From the NCBI RefSeq assembly GCF_030272615.1, contig NC_081414.1:823607896-823671895 (forward strand): a stretch of DNA of 64,000 nucleotides, written 5' to 3'. Below, piece after piece: positions 24,101 through 36,359 of the stretch (its first letter is position 1; each line of letters opens with the position of its first letter). The DNA comes from Cryptomeria japonica. Its lineage: Eukaryota > Streptophyta > Pinopsida > Cupressales > Cupressaceae. Both the position numbers and the translations under genes were made by a program. Under the pieces are notes generated by a model. It saw nothing but the letters and a program-made list of their open reading frames with translations. It searched no databases and was not told where the DNA came from.

Positions 24101-25129
24101 ACACTCTTTTCCTTCTGCATTATGTTGTGCCAGTAGTACACCCAATGCTGTACTTGTTGCTGAGATATAGAGTAACAAAGGTCTGCTTGGATCTGGTGGT
24201 ATTAGCAATGGTGTATTCATGAGATAGTCTTTGAGCATCTAGAATGCTTGCTGGCATCTGGCATCCCATTGAAAGTGGATGTTCTTGCGTAGCAGGTGTG
24301 TGAATGGGTGACACTTATCAGCCAATTGTGCAATGAATCTTCAAATGGATTGAAGCTGCCCTTGTAATGTCCTTAGCTGACTGATATTCTTTGGTGGTGG
24401 CATGTCCATGATTTCTTTTACCTTTGCTGGGTCGACCTCAATACCTTTGCTTGAGACAATGTATCCTAGAAGCTTCCCGTAGGTTACTCCAAAGACACAT
24501 TTCTTTGGGTTGAGTCGAACATGGTATTGTTCCAGTCTATCAAAGATTTTATCTAATATGTTGAGATGCCCTTCTCTGGTGAGTGGTTTTTCTAGTAAGT
24601 CATCAACATAATCTTCCATCATAGTATGCATCATGTCATGGGAGATGGTGGTCATGGCTCATTGATAGGTCGCTCCTGCATTCTTGAGACCGAAAGGCAT
24701 TACATTCCAAGAATATGTGCCCCATGGACATGTGAAGGTTGTCTTATGTTGATCTTCTGGTGCAATCTTTATCTGATTGTAGCCTGAAAAGCCATCCATG
24801 AGTGAAAGCATGGCATGTCCTGCTGTCAGATCCACTATGATGTCAATATTTGGTAGGGGAAAGTCATCCTTATGATAGGCCTTATTCAGAATTCTAAAGT
24901 TAGTACAAATACGAATGCCCCCTTTTGGTTTGCCGACAGGCACAATGTTGGAGATCCATTTTGCATAATCAATTGGTCTAATGAAACCAACATCTAGGAG
25001 TTTCTTGAGTTTTGTTTTGACTAGTACTGCAATTTGAGGATGCATCTTACGAAGCTTCTGCTTGACAAGTTTGGCTCCTTCTGCTACGGTGAGGTGATGC
25101 ATGACTAAATCTGGATCAAGCCCAGGCAT
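24101..25129 (-). pseudogene. Left Tat element: reverse transcriptase and start of RNase H
   Basis: The minus-strand frame from 25129 begins MPGLDPDLVMHHL and contains the RT fingers and palm (GFIRPIDYAKWISNIVPV, SLMDGFSGYNQ, MPFGLKNAGATYQ). After a stop near 24659 it continues with the catalytic box YVDD at about 24599-24610, then CVFGVTYGKLLGYIVS and LRTLQGQLQSI. A frame change near 24340 leads into RNase H-type sequence (LLLYISATS, LLAQHNAEGKE) that ends abruptly at about 24105. The enzyme would copy element RNA to DNA. Here a stop, a frame change and the truncation disable it. It aligns closely in protein with 39188-39990 of the right element. Confidence 0.88.
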
Positions 25130-25162
25130 GTCTGCATATGACCATGCAAAGTTGATCTGATG

Positions 25163-27184
25163 CTATTGAAAGAACTCTATAAATTTAGGTTGTTCTTCTA
25201 GAGTGAGAAGAGATGCCAGATGTATGAGATGAGGATTTTCAGGAGTCTCCACATTGTATTCTTTTGTTTCCTCGATAAGAATCGTTGGTCGTTCCCATTG
25301 TATATTAGCAAGGAGAATGTCAAACCCTTCATCCTCAGGTGCCTTAGAGAGGTTTTCACCATTGGATACGCTCTTTCTTTTTACTTTTGTTGGATCAAAC
25401 AGTGCCACATTGTGGTTTTTACTGGAAGATCCATGTTTTATTGTGATATTTTTGCAACTAAAGGGTTTGGCATCCGCCCTAAAGTACGCTGCGCTATTAA
25501 GTTCAATGGCGAATCTAGCTTTGTGATCCCCACTTGGTAGGTTATCCCGTAATTCTAAAAAGTCAATGATGGCCTCATCATTTTGGAAGAGGTCAAGACA
25601 TGGAGGATTTGATTGGTTCCATTCGATGAGTTCAGGATGGATAATGGGCATTATTTCATCGATTAGGTTAAGTTCATTAGATGTATGGGTGAGGGTTAAG
25701 ACGTTGTGGTGAAGGTCGTTAATGGTACTCTCCCTGTCAGAATCAGACATAGAATGAGACGTAGGGTCTATGGAAGATGTTTCCGGCTTAGGAACCCAAG
25801 AGGTCTTTATCTGTGCTTCTCCATAAATAGGGATGTCTTTGCGGGGTGGAGGTATTGATGTATCTTCCTCATCTGAAGTGTTAAACTGAATGGAATCAAA
25901 TTCTCATTCATGTGAGTCGGTCTCTGAATCACTTTCTAGCATCCGATTACTATACCATACTGGGATGTCCTTTGAGTTAAACACTGCAACTGTGATTGGT
26001 TGATGTACCTTTGTAGATGAAATGATCGATGTTGCAAGAAGGATGATGGGGGTTAAGGAATCTGATATGGGGAGTACCGCTAGTGTTGACTCAGTTGCTT
26101 TTGCTGGTACTACTAGTGCCATAGATGCTGCTGCAGATTCTGATAAAATTGTTGATGCTAATGGTACTATTGATGTGATGGCTACTGCAGATGGGATTAC
26201 TAGTTTGATTGGTGGGATGATTGGCATTGGTGATGGTGGTGTTGGGATTCTGAGCCTCGGTGGGGCAGTTGTGATGGTGTTTGATGTTGCTTTGATAATG
26301 AAAGATGTCCTTTTTGCAATAAGCTAACATAATGGTTTGCTGGGTTTTCCTTTGAATTTAAGTTTAGGAAAGATCTCTTTCTCAAAACCTAGGCTTGTAT
26401 TACCTTTGGGCTTTAATTCTAGCAGCAGGGGTTCATGTCGTCCTTGTTTACAATATCCCAAAGCACTCTGACCATCAATGGTGATGGGATCTTTATAGAT
26501 CCATTCCACTAAGTCCTCATCTTGGGTTTCTTCTTCTTGACTCTTTCCAAGGATGAAAGGCATCAAAGCACATGCTGGCGTGATTAGTGGTTGCTAGAGT
26601 AACTGCTGTGGTTTACCATGTGTTCTAGGAGAAGTGGGCATTTGTCCCACACAAAAGAGTTGACTCAAGTTGTATTCCCCAGGACCTTCCTCTGCTATTT
26701 TCATTTTAAGCTTTTCTTGCTTTGGTATAGTGGTCTTCGAACTGGCAAGAGAGGTGGGACTTATATATGATGCGGAGGAAATGGCTTCTCTATTATTAGG
26801 AATGGTAATCTCTGGTTGATGACTGATATTATGATAGTATGCAAAGGGATTTGTATCGCCCAGGATTGTGATCTCTACACCGTTATGTGGGAACTTGATA
26901 CATTGATGGTAGGTAGATGGAACGGCTTGCATGGCATGTATCCAAGGTCTTCCTAACAATAGATTATATGGCAGAGGAAGGTCCAGAACCTAACAGATGA
27001 TGTGCTTTACCATTGGGCCCACTCGGATTGGTAGTACCATAGCTCCCTTGGAGGAACGTTCTGCATCGTCATAGGCTTTGATTGTGATCTTCTTGCAAGG
27101 ATTTATGGATTCAATGGCATATCCCAATGTTGTGACCAACTGTAGTGTACAAATATTTAAGCCTGCTCCATTATCGATAAAGAC
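25163..27184 (-). pseudogene. Left Tat element: aspartic protease and protease-RT linker
   Basis: Protease begins near 27184 with VFIDNGAGLNIC (the active-site triad reads Asp-Asn-Gly where Asp-Ser/Thr-Gly or Asp-Gly-Gly is usual) and reaches [18 protein letters not shown] near 26920. A stop near 26990 interrupts it. The following 1.7 kb (26900-25163) is a poorly conserved linker. It includes an Ala/Ser/Thr/Ile-rich low-complexity part at 25904-26300 whose opposite strand also happens to be open, and a better-conserved end (PHLIHLASLLTLEEQPKFIEFFQ region at 25163-25240) leading into RT. Several stops and frame shifts are present. Confidence 0.75.
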
Positions 27185-27451
27185 TCACTTGATCCTGTAC
27201 TGGTTGATAAAGCCTTCAATGTGTAGTGAAGCATTATGAGGTTGCTGGAAGGAAGAGTTGTCACTTTTAGAAAAAGTGAGACAAGGTGATGAGTTCAGAC
27301 TTCCAACCATGGCTTGAAATTGGTCTATATTCAAGTTTGCAGGGACTGAGACCTCTTGGAGTGCTTGATCCAAGATTGTTTTATGAGATGGCGATAGGCA
27401 CAATAGCTCTAAAATGGATATAAGCGCAGGCATTTTGTCTAATTGTTCCAC
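27185..27451 (-). pseudogene. Left Tat element: conserved gag-protease linker segment
   Basis: MEQLDKMPALISILELLCLSP begins an 88-codon segment whose HKTILDQALQEVSVPANLN matches HKGILEQALLETNVPQDLD of the right element (42051-42263). It lies directly upstream of the protease active site and ends in a stop (TGA) just before it. Its role is unknown, and conservation between two diverged elements suggests it is part of the polyprotein. Confidence 0.7.
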
Positions 27452-27460
27452 AAGATTGTA

Positions 27461-29226
27461 CTACTTTGGGATGGAGGTGGTGCCTTGTGGAGCTGCCTTG
27501 ATGGTAACCTTGCCGCGACGTGTAACAACATTGCAATTTGAGTTGGGATTTTTGATGGTTATAGTTGCAACTTGTTCACTGGCATCATACAGATGATTTA
27601 TAGTGTAATTATATGCAGCTTGCGTATAATCTGTGGTATCAGTGCCTCGCCTAGAAGTGGAAGGACCCCTTTGATCTTGTGATGGAAGTGGATTTTTGAA
27701 CATCAGATGATCATTATTTGTTGTTTTTGGGTCATGTCCTTCTATTTAAATTTCTCCTCGGTCAATAAGATCCTGAATAAGATCTTTCAATCGATGATAA
27801 TTACTTGTCTTGTGTCCTCTCCCTTGGTGGAAATCACAGTGTTCAGTATCTCTCCACCATGCAGGTTTGACCTGAGGTTCATAGTTTGATGTTTTAGGTA
27901 AAGTGACCAAATTTTGAGAAATGAGTTGTCGCAATACTATTTCAATGGGTTCCCCTAAGGGAGTGTATGTTCATTTTTGTTTTTGCTAATGAGGTCTAGG
28001 TTCATCGTGAGATGTGATGCGAATTTGATTTGAAGGAACATTTGTGTTATTCTGAGGTGGAGGATTTTGTCCTGCAAACCGAACCACAGGTTGTGCACTT
28101 TTTATAGTCCTGGCATCCACAACCCCATCGTTGACGATATTCTTGTTTTTATTCCAGAAGCTTGGTTTATCACTATTGAAGCATGGGCGAGGACCATACT
28201 TTAGTTCATTATAGATTTTGATGAGTCCTTTCTTGATGAGGGCCTGCTCACATTTCAAACCCTTGGTGATCATATCATTAAAAAAGTCTGTGTCTTTGAC
28301 ATCCAGGTGAAATTCCATTTCTTCGTTTAAGTTGGAAATGAATATTTCCACAAGTTCTCATTCAGGTAACTGAAGAGAATGTCTTCTAGACATTTGATGC
28401 CATCATTGCAGGAATACTGAGAATAGTTCACCTAGTTTTTGTTTAGTGTTGCACAGATCAGCCATGGTGATGTCGCGTTCAAAGTTATGAGAGTAATGAG
28501 CTAGGAACTTCTGGATGAGTTCCTCAAATGTTCTAATGCCACCTGGTAGTCGAGAAAACCATGATGTGGTTGTCCCTCCCAAGCTTTGGGGAAAAAGGTG
28601 CATTAGGTATGTGTCTTCATATGCCACTTCGAGGCAAGCGGAATGAAATTCTCTGACATGATCATGAGGATCACCCTTTCCTCTATATTTTTGAATTTGG
28701 GTGTTTCGAATCCTCGTGGAAAGGGTGGCATATAAAGATTCCTATCAAAAGGATAGGGAAAAATTTCATTGAGTGAGAATTGGTTAGTCTTGACACCACT
28801 ATGAAGTTGTTGGGCGAGATTCGAGACTTGTTGCCGCAACATCTCCATTTCATTTGGAGGAGGAGGTGGTGGGTTACCTCGAGGAATGTTATATCTGATG
28901 GGATCTCTATCTCTTTCCTCTTCGTGGTGACTTTGTCATTCTGATGCTTGTCTTAATTGGGCAAGATCAAAGTTAGAGGGGAGCTTTGCTCCTTCTTGAG
29001 CGAGCTTTAAAATGTGAGCATCCGCATTGCTCCTGAGTATTTCATCAAAAAGTCTATTAAAAAGAGGGTTATGCTAGGCCCTTTCTATTGTTGCAGGAGT
29101 AGGAGTACTTGGGTTTTCATCATTCGCATTTCCTCCAGGTGCTTCTTGAAATTCATTGAGATTTTCCTCCTCTTCTTCCTCAATTCCTATTTCTTGTTGT
29201 CTTGACTGTGATCGGGTTTGAGCCAT
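27461..29226 (-). pseudogene. Left Tat element: gag
   Basis: The ATG at 29226 gives MAQTRSQSRQQEIG followed by a Glu-rich stretch, parallel to MPAITRSQRNKQ of the right element. Capsid-type sequence follows: FSLNEIFPYPFDRNLYMPPF (near 28760), TYLMHLFPQSLGGTTTSWF (near 28590), FEELIQKFLAHYSHNFE, then ELVEIFISNLNEEMEF. The finger near 27840 reads CDFHQGRGHKTSNYHRLK, in which the last Cys expected is Tyr. Stops occur near 29074, 28940, 28403, 28350 and 27986, and one frameshift near 28620. Gag would form the particle that packages element RNA. The C-terminal end is set by loss of similarity near 27461. Confidence 0.8.
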
Positions 29227-29675
29227 TTTGTTTACAAGCTTTTGTGAAGTTGAGTGAAAATGATGATGAGTTGTTGATGAAATGAAAGATTGATGGTTGG
29301 TGATTTTGTGTTGCATGTGGATCTCTAGCACTTTTAAGGTAGATGTAACTGAAATTCCTTCTTTGAATTGCTTGTTTGTTTTTGATAAGGTTGGATGTGA
29401 TAAGGTGTAGAGAAATCTAAGATGTGTTACAGATTTAACTACCTAGTAATGAGAGGATTCACTCATGAACTAGTTTTAACCTGCATAGATGTGTCTCTTA
29501 GGATGAGCTTATCCTAGATGTAGAAACAATCTAAAAAGTGACATGATGTGTTTGATTCAAGCAATATCTAAAAAAAAGAACTTGGGACAAGAACCTCTTA
29601 ATGTTTTGAGAGTTGGAATGGATTGATGATGAAGTGATGATGTATGAGTGAGATAATGGATGAAATGTTTTAACT

Positions 29676-30170
29676 TCAATAAAAGCTTTGTGTCACGAAT
29701 GGAACAAATTCTACTTCTTCCCTTTCGGGCATTGGTGGCACTTCTTGAGCTATGTTGTATGTGATACAAATGTTTGGGAAAAAGTTGGGATTAATCTTGC
29801 CTCCTTGGTTTTTGTGATAACTCAAAGCTCTATATTGCATAAAAGCTCTGCGGTTCAATGACTCTGAATCAAATTCGTTTGTTTTGCCAAAGATTTGTCT
29901 ATTTAGATAGAAGAATTTCCTCCTTTTGATCAAAGCCTTTGAGCTCAATGGTCTTCTTTTCAAGTTGATATTCTGATGACGATTCTTCTTTCGCAAGATG
30001 TGAAGAATGGTCATAAAGTTTGATTCTTTTCTTATTTTGTTTTTGATCTTTTTTGGTTGTTTTTGAAAGATGTTGGATGAATATTTTGTTTTTGGGATTG
30101 ATTTTTTATTCTTCTTTGACAAGAAAACAAAGCAAGCACACAAACACAAGAATGTTGCCTTTAGAGGCAC
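29676..30170 (-). CDS. Extra ORF upstream of gag (Ogre-type ORF1), left element
   Basis: This is a 164-codon open frame on the minus strand. Its N-terminal third is hydrophobic then Lys-rich. The conserved part starts at ILRKKNRHQNINLKRR (about residue 58) and ends with INPNFFPNICITYN and EFVPFVTQSFY-stop. The right element has a counterpart at 44214-44606 ending EFVPFITESFY. The true start may be the internal Met at residue 53, because the right copy aligns only from there. Ogre-type Tat elements are known to carry an ORF of unknown function before gag, and this fits. About 450 bp separate it from gag here. No catalytic motif is visible. Confidence 0.6.
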   Translation of the reverse strand: MPLKATFLCLCACFVFLSKKNKKSIPKTKYSSNIFQKQPKKIKNKIRKESNFMTILHILRKKNRHQNINLKRRPLSSKALIKRRKFFYLNRQIFGKTNEFDSESLNRRAFMQYRALSYHKNQGGKINPNFFPNICITYNIAQEVPPMPEREEVEFVPFVTQSFY

Positions 30171-30344
30171 AAATGAGTATGGGTCTAGATCAACCCAATC
30201 CTTGGACTTTTTATGACCCTTTCCTTTAAGTGTATTTTAGGTGTTTTCTTTCCAAAGCCTGAAGTCGGCTCAATTTGTACTTGGTCTTGACTAACACAAA
30301 AATAATTCAAACATTTTTTATCCCTAAGGTCAAATGGCCAATTG

Positions 30345-31898
30345 TGATAAATTCAGCCCACATCTTGATATTTCTTCGACTTTGGTACTACATACCTTAT
30401 GAATCCTGTCGTCGCAGGTAAGGATGTGATATACTAAGTCTTGCGTGAATATAACAAATAGATGATCCCTATGATGATGGAGGAGTCACCACTTTTATCA
30501 AGCCACAAGTGACCTTTCAAAAAGCTATGTTTCTACTCAAGGAAATATGTATGGTGAGTATTTTGAGAGCAAAACCATCTATGCTCTTGCACTGAATTAT
30601 ATCTCAAATATTCTCAATCAATAGAATGGTTGGGCTGCTCCTTAAAGGTGTTTAGTCATTTTCGATGTCTTTGGACATAAGTTCATTCTGTAGTGACTCA
30701 CTTAAGGGCCTTGTAACTTGTGGTGAGGCCCATTTGTCCTTTCAACAAGTTACACTGTAGGAACAGCTATACCCAAGGCTATAGCTTTCACTCTCACCTG
30801 ATTTTTATAGTGGCTCGAAGGATTTACTATGCGAGGTTGTTCCCAATAGTGATGTGTCTCTTGGCAAACCTCTCTTAAAAAGATAAAATATTTGAGTGTT
30901 ACTAACACTTTTCTCTTGCACCTAGGACCACGAAAGCCAAGTTAGAGGATAGTGTGTGTTAGAAGTAGGACCACTCGACCAACTTTTTGCACAAGTGTGC
31001 CAAGCATGAAATTCACTTGTTCTTTTTAATCCATCATTGCAATGTGTTCTAACTATTTGGAGATGTTGCTCCAACAATCATGATGTTCTTTTTAACTTCA
31101 AAGGCAATATGTTTAAGTAAACTAGAATTTTTGAAAATCCTGGTCAACTGAACTTGAAGCACGTATGCATGAAGAAAAATCGCTTTGCAAAAAGTTTTAA
31201 ACAAGTTGATTGTGTATTTTATGTGCACCAAAAATTGAAGTGTGGATTGTAAATTCTTTAGTTTGATGCAAGAAAATGGAATTGTTGATTTTAAGCACCA
31301 AATAAAGTGTGTTTCCTAACTTGCAAGAAAACAAATGTTGTTTTGTTCAATTTTAATGCACCAAAGAAACAAGTGATTCTAATTGGAAAGCAAGGAAAAG
31401 TTTGTTTGTTCAAGTTTTAAAACACCAAAATAAAGTTTGTGATTTTAAAAGGTGAGTTTTTAAACCTGCACAAACAACAACCAGTTAGTAAAATCCATAT
31501 CTAAGGGGGGCTTCCACAAGCCTAAAAATTTTCACTTTTTCAGTTACAAGGTCTTTTTACAACGCTCTGTTACAATAGCGCTAGTCTGCGTTTAAATAGA
31601 CATGCTATTTAACACAAACATGCTAAAAGAATAAAATGTTCGCGAAGTCAAACACGCTCAAACATGTTTAAAAGCACCAGAACGGGGTCAAAAGCGCTAA
31701 AACCATGTCAATAGCGCTAAACTTGATACAATAGCACTATTGTAAGAGCAATAGCACTAGAACAACAAGTATCAATAGCGCTATAACATGATCAATAGCG
31801 CTAAAGCACAACCTGTGTGACAATTTCAACATTCCAACATGTTATTGGTAAAAAAAAATGATCTTTTTGGTGTTTGGATTCACGTCAGGTTCACCAAA
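30345..31898 (-). repeat. Tandem leader unit A (1554 bp), left Tat element
   Basis: This is the copy furthest from the LTR. It starts at TGATAAATTCAGCCCACATC on the plus strand and ends with the primer-site sequence CACGTCAGGTTCACCAAA. It is nearly identical to unit B. It holds a cluster of GCGCTA motifs at 31575-31810. A short open frame at 31049-31231 (minus) recurs in all three units but is probably not coding. Confidence 0.92.
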
Positions 31899-33453
31899 TG
31901 ATAAATTCAGCCCACATCTTGATATTTCTTCGACTTTGGTACTACATACCTTATGAATCCTGTCGTCGCAGGTAAGGATGTGATATACTAAGTCTTGCGT
32001 GAATATAACAAATAGATGATCCCTATGATGATGGAGGAGTCACCACTTTTATCAAGCCACAAGTGACCTTTCAAAAAGCTATGTTTCTACTCAAGGAAAT
32101 ATGTATGGTGAGTATTTTGAGAGCAAAACCATCTATGCTCTTGCACTGAATTATATCTCAAATATTCTCAATCAATAGAATGGTTGGGCTGCTCCTTAAA
32201 GGTGTTTAGTCATTTTCGATGTCTTTGGACATAAGTTCATTCTGTAGTGACTCACTTAAGGGCCTTGTAACTTGTGGTGAGGCCCATTTGTCCTTTCAAC
32301 AAGTTACACTGTAGGAACAGCTATACCCAAGGCTATAGCTTTCACTCTCACCTGATTTTTATAGTGGCTCGAAGGATTTACTATGCGAGGTTGTTCCCAA
32401 TAGTGATGTGTCTCTTGGCAAACCTCTCTTAAAAAGATAAAATATTTGAGTGTTACTAACACTTTTCTCTTGCACCTAGGACCACGAAAGCCAAGTTAGA
32501 GGATAGTGTGTGTTAGAAGTAGGACCACTCGACCAACTTTTTGCACAAGTGTGCCAAGCATGAAATTCACTTGTTCTTTTTAATCCATCATTGCAATGTG
32601 TTCTAACTATTTGGAGATGTTTCTCCAACAATCATGATGTTCTTTTTAACTTCAAAGGCAATATGTTTAAGTAAACTAGAATTTTTGAAAATCCTGGTCA
32701 ACTGAACTTGAAGCACGTATGCATGAAGAAAAATCGCTTTGCAAAAAGTTTTAAACAAGTTGATTGTGTATTTTATGTGCACCAAAAATTGAAGTGTGGA
32801 TTGTAAATTCTTTAGTTTGATGCAAGAAAATGGAATTGTTGATTTTAAGCACCAAATAAAGTGTGTTTCCTAACTTGCAAGAAAACAAATGTTGTTTTGT
32901 TCAATTTTAATGCACCAAAGAAACAAGTGATTCTAACTGGAAAGCAAGGAAAAGTTTGTTTGTTCAAGTTTTAAAACACCAAAATAAAGTTTTTGATTTT
33001 AAAAAGTGAGTTTTTAAACCTGCACAAACAACAACCAGTTAGTAAAATCCATATCTAAGGGGGATTTCCACAAGCCTAAAATTTTTCACTTTTTCGGTTA
33101 CAAGGTCTTTTTTACAACGCTCTGCTACAATAGCGCTACTCTGTGTTTAAACAAACGCACTATTTAACACAAACATGCTAAAAGAATAAAATGTTCGAGA
33201 AGTCAAACACGCTCAAACATGTTTAATAGCGCCAGAATGGGGTCAAAAGCGCTAAAACCATGTCAATAGCACTAAATTTGATACAATAGCGCTATTGTAA
33301 GAGCAATAGCACTAGAACAACAAGTATCAATAGCGCTATAATGTGATCAATAGCGCTAAAGTGCAACCTGTGTGACAATTTCAACATTCAAACATGTTAT
33401 TGGTAAAAAAAAATGATTTTTTTGGTGTTTGGATTCACGTCAGGTTCACCAAA
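31899..33453 (-). repeat. Tandem leader unit B (1555 bp), left Tat element
   Basis: This is a direct repeat of unit A with few substitutions, for example GTTTCTCCAAC for GTTGCTCCAAC. It ends with a second copy of the primer-site sequence, followed directly by unit C with no LTR between. The GCGCTA cluster is at about 33130-33365. Confidence 0.92.
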
Positions 33454-34988
33454 TGATAAATTCAGCCCATATCTTGATATTTCTTTGACTTTGGTACTAC
33501 ATACCTTATGAATCCTATCGTGGCAGGTAAGGATGTGATATACTAAGTCTTGCGTGAATATAACAAATAAATGATCCCTACGATGATGGGGGAGTCACCA
33601 CTTTTATCAAGCCACAAATGACCTTTCAAAAAGCTATGTTTCTACTCAAGGAAATATGTATGGTGAGTATCTTGGGAGTAAAACCATCTATGCTCTTGCA
33701 CTGAATTATATCTCAAATATTCTTAATCAATAGAATGGGTGGGCTACTACTTAAAGGTGTTTAGTCATTTTCAATGTCTTTGGACATAAGTTCATTCTGC
33801 AGGGACTCACTTAAGAGCCTTGTAACTTGTAGTGGGGCCCATTTGTCCTTTTGGCAAGTTACACTATACGAACAGCTATACACAAGGCTATAGCTTTCGC
33901 TCTCACCTGATTTCTATAGCGGCTCAAAGGATTTACCGCGCAAGGTTGTTCCCAAGAGTGATGTGTCTCTTGGTAGACCTCTCTTAAAAAGATAAAATAT
34001 TTGAGTGTTACTAACACTTTTCTCTTGCACCTAGGACCACAAAAGTCAAGTGAAAGGATAGTGTGTGTTAGAAGTAGGACCACTTGACCAACTTTTTGCA
34101 CAAGTGTGCCAAGCATGAAATTCACTTGTTCTTTTTAATCCATCATTGCAATATGTTCTAACTATTTGGAGATGTTGCTTCAACAATCATGATGTTCTTT
34201 TTAACTTCAAAGGCAATATGTTTAAGTAAACTAGAATTTTTGAAAATCCTGGTCAACTGAACTTGAAGCACGTATGCATGAAGAAAAATCGCTTTGCAAA
34301 AAGTTTTAAACAAGTTGATTGTGTATTTTATGTGCACCAAAAATTGAAGTGTGGATTGTAAATTCTTTAGTTTGATGCAAGAAAATGGAATTGTTGATTT
34401 TAAGCACCAAATAAAGTGTATTTCCTAACTTGCAAAAAAAAAAATTTTGTTTTGTTCAATTTTAATGCACCAAAGAAACAAGTGATTCTAATTGGAAAGC
34501 AAGGAAAAGTTTGTTTGTTCAAGTTTTAAAACACCAAACTAAAATTTTTGATTTTAAAAGGTGAGTTTTTAAACCTGCACAAACAACAACCAGTTAGTAA
34601 AATCCATATCTAAGGGGGGCTTCCACAAGCCTAAAAATTTTCACTTTTTTGGTTACAAGGTCTTTTTTACAACGCTCTATTACAATAGCGCTAGTCTGTG
34701 TTTAAACAAACACACTATTTAACACAAACGCGCTAAAAGAATAAAATGTCCAAGAAGTCAAATGTGCTCAAACATGTTTAATAGCGCCAGAACGGGGTCA
34801 AAAGTGCTAAACTAGATACAATGTTGCTATTGTAAGAGCAATAGCACTAGAACAACAAGTATCAATAGCGCTATAACGTGATCAATAGTGCTAAAGCGCA
34901 ACCTGTGTGACAATTTCAACATTCCAACATGTTATTGGTTAAAAAAAATGATCTTTTTGGTGTTTCGATTCACGTCAGGTTCACCAAA
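33454..34988 (-). repeat. Tandem leader unit C (1535 bp), left Tat element, adjacent to the LTR
   Basis: This third copy is more diverged than A and B and about 20 bp shorter. The missing part includes one motif near 34800. Only this unit is followed by the LTR, so its primer site is the one in canonical position. GCGCTA cluster at about 34685-34900. Confidence 0.92.
34972..34986 (-). promoter_or_regulatory. Primer-binding site of the left Tat element
   Basis: On the minus strand, TGGTGAACCTGACGT follows the LTR end (CATCA) after two T bases. The TGG start and spacing fit a primer site for a tRNA ending in ...ACCA. I cannot identify the tRNA. Copies of this sequence also end units A (near 31896) and B (near 33451), out of LTR context. 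Confidence 0.7.
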
Positions 34989-36359
34989 TGATGCTTTACA
35001 AAATGGACAAGGTTAACAAATGACAAACAACACAAGACACAAGAAATCGTTAGTGTTATTTAACCAAAAACTAATCTAAACAGGCATATCAAAAGAGATG
35101 CTAAGAACATGAAAGAATATTTAACTAAAGAAGCAAATATGATGAGGCATCTCCAAATGCCTCCTAACATGCCCTTGGCTCCTTCTCCTTTGTTCCTCTC
35201 CTCTCCAAGTTTCAAAGTAGTGTAGCTCTCAGCAGCTTTTTGCACAATGTAAAATGAAAAGCTAAAATACTAGATGTTATTAAAAATGATTGATTTTAAC
35301 CAAAATAATAAGATATTAGTTTGCTATGCTAAATGCTCTTTAAAATGCCTATAGGTTAAATGCATACATGTTTTTAGGATTATGGATAAGAATGCTAAAT
35401 GTTTGAAGATTTGAAAATGAGGAATGTGAGCTCTATTTATAGGTAAAATGGAGCAATGGATGGTTGGGATTGAGCAATCTAAACAAGGGCCAGGATTGAA
35501 TGATATTCAATCCATGTGATGGCTTTCAACCCAATCCCAGGATGACAAGTGTCAATGTGAGATAGGTTGAGAGGAGAAAGAATAAGCATTAAATGCTTGA
35601 CATGACCTTGGGAGTTAAGGTCAAGGTTAATTGATTGAATAAACTCTTTATTCAAGGAATAAAGCGTTTATCCAATGGATAAACTCTTGTGCAAAAGGTA
35701 AGAGGGATAAACATGGTCAAAGCAATAAATGTTTGGGGAGACAAGTTTGAAATAACCATAAATGGTTATGTAAGAGCCACAAATGGTCATGTAAGAGCCA
35801 TTAGTGGTCTTGGAAGACTTTGGAGGTTAAATTGTTGAACACACAAAGCATTAAATGCTTTTCAAAGACTTTTGAAGTCTTTGAGAAGTGGCTCCATTTT
35901 ACTTAGGAATGTGACAATAATTAGGGGATAGATTATGCTAATTTAGGAAGGGGTTAGAAGAATCTAGAAGGGGATTAGATTTGCAAGTGGATTTGGTGGG
36001 TGAGGGAAAATAGGATTTTTATTTAAAATAAACTAATTTATTTCAATAAATGTGTGCAAGTTGCACTTGTAGGAAAATGCAAGCAGGGGGGATAATGATT
36101 TAAATAAATGTTTAATTTAATTTATTTAAAAGAGGAATAGGGGGATTTACTTAAATAAATAGATTTTATTCATTTAATTGATTGGAATTTGATTTAATGA
36201 ATTAATTAAAATAAATTAAATAATTTATTTAATTAATAGGAGAATGTTTGAGGATGAATTAATTAAATGTTAATTTAATTAACTGATGGCTAGTGGATTT
36301 TTAATCAAATAAATAGCAAATATTTATTTAATTAAACTGGACAAATTTATGTGACTACA
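34989..36359 (-). repeat. LTR of the left Tat element (1371 bp)
   Basis: On the minus strand it starts TGTAGTCACATAAATTTG and ends AAAGCATCA, next to the primer site. It is clearly but distantly related to 47259-48755. Shared blocks include TATAAATAGAG (minus; 35431-35441), a plausible TATA box, and an AT-rich early part full of TTTAATTAAA-like palindromes (36040-36340). The outer end (36359) was chosen for its TGTAG start, which the other LTR also has. No target duplication could be tested because the element is truncated. Confidence 0.75.

Larger units (their letters stand above)
24101..36359 (-). mobile_element. Left Ty3/Gypsy element, Tat/Ogre-like, 3'-truncated
   Basis: Reading right to left: 5' LTR (34989-36359), primer site, triplicated leader, an extra ORF, gag with a CCHC-like finger, protease, linker, RT, and the first part of RNase H. 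Homology to the right element stops near 24105, inside RNase H. Integrase and the 3' LTR are absent. Lineage evidence: an ORF upstream of gag, zinc finger CDFHQGRGHKT, protease-flanking LLGRPWIH, and RT of the form SLMDGFSGYNQIKIAPEDQ. The last RT motif is typical of Tat clades. Without the 3' LTR, insertion age cannot be read from LTR divergence. Confidence 0.85.

Noticed and set aside
26022-26327. Plus-strand open frame rich in Ala, Gly, Val and Asp
   Set aside because: It lies opposite the low-complexity linker of the left Tat element. The triplet-biased sequence leaves both strands open. No homology or independent signals.
31049-34340. A 60-codon minus-strand frame present three times at 1.55 kb spacing
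   Set aside because: The repetition is due to the tandem leader units. The frame is short and not found in the right element's leader.
30345-34988. Interpretation of the three 1.55 kb units as LTRs of a separate element
   Set aside because: The units end with primer-site sequence, lack TG...CA termini and target duplications, and a true LTR adjoins only the third unit.
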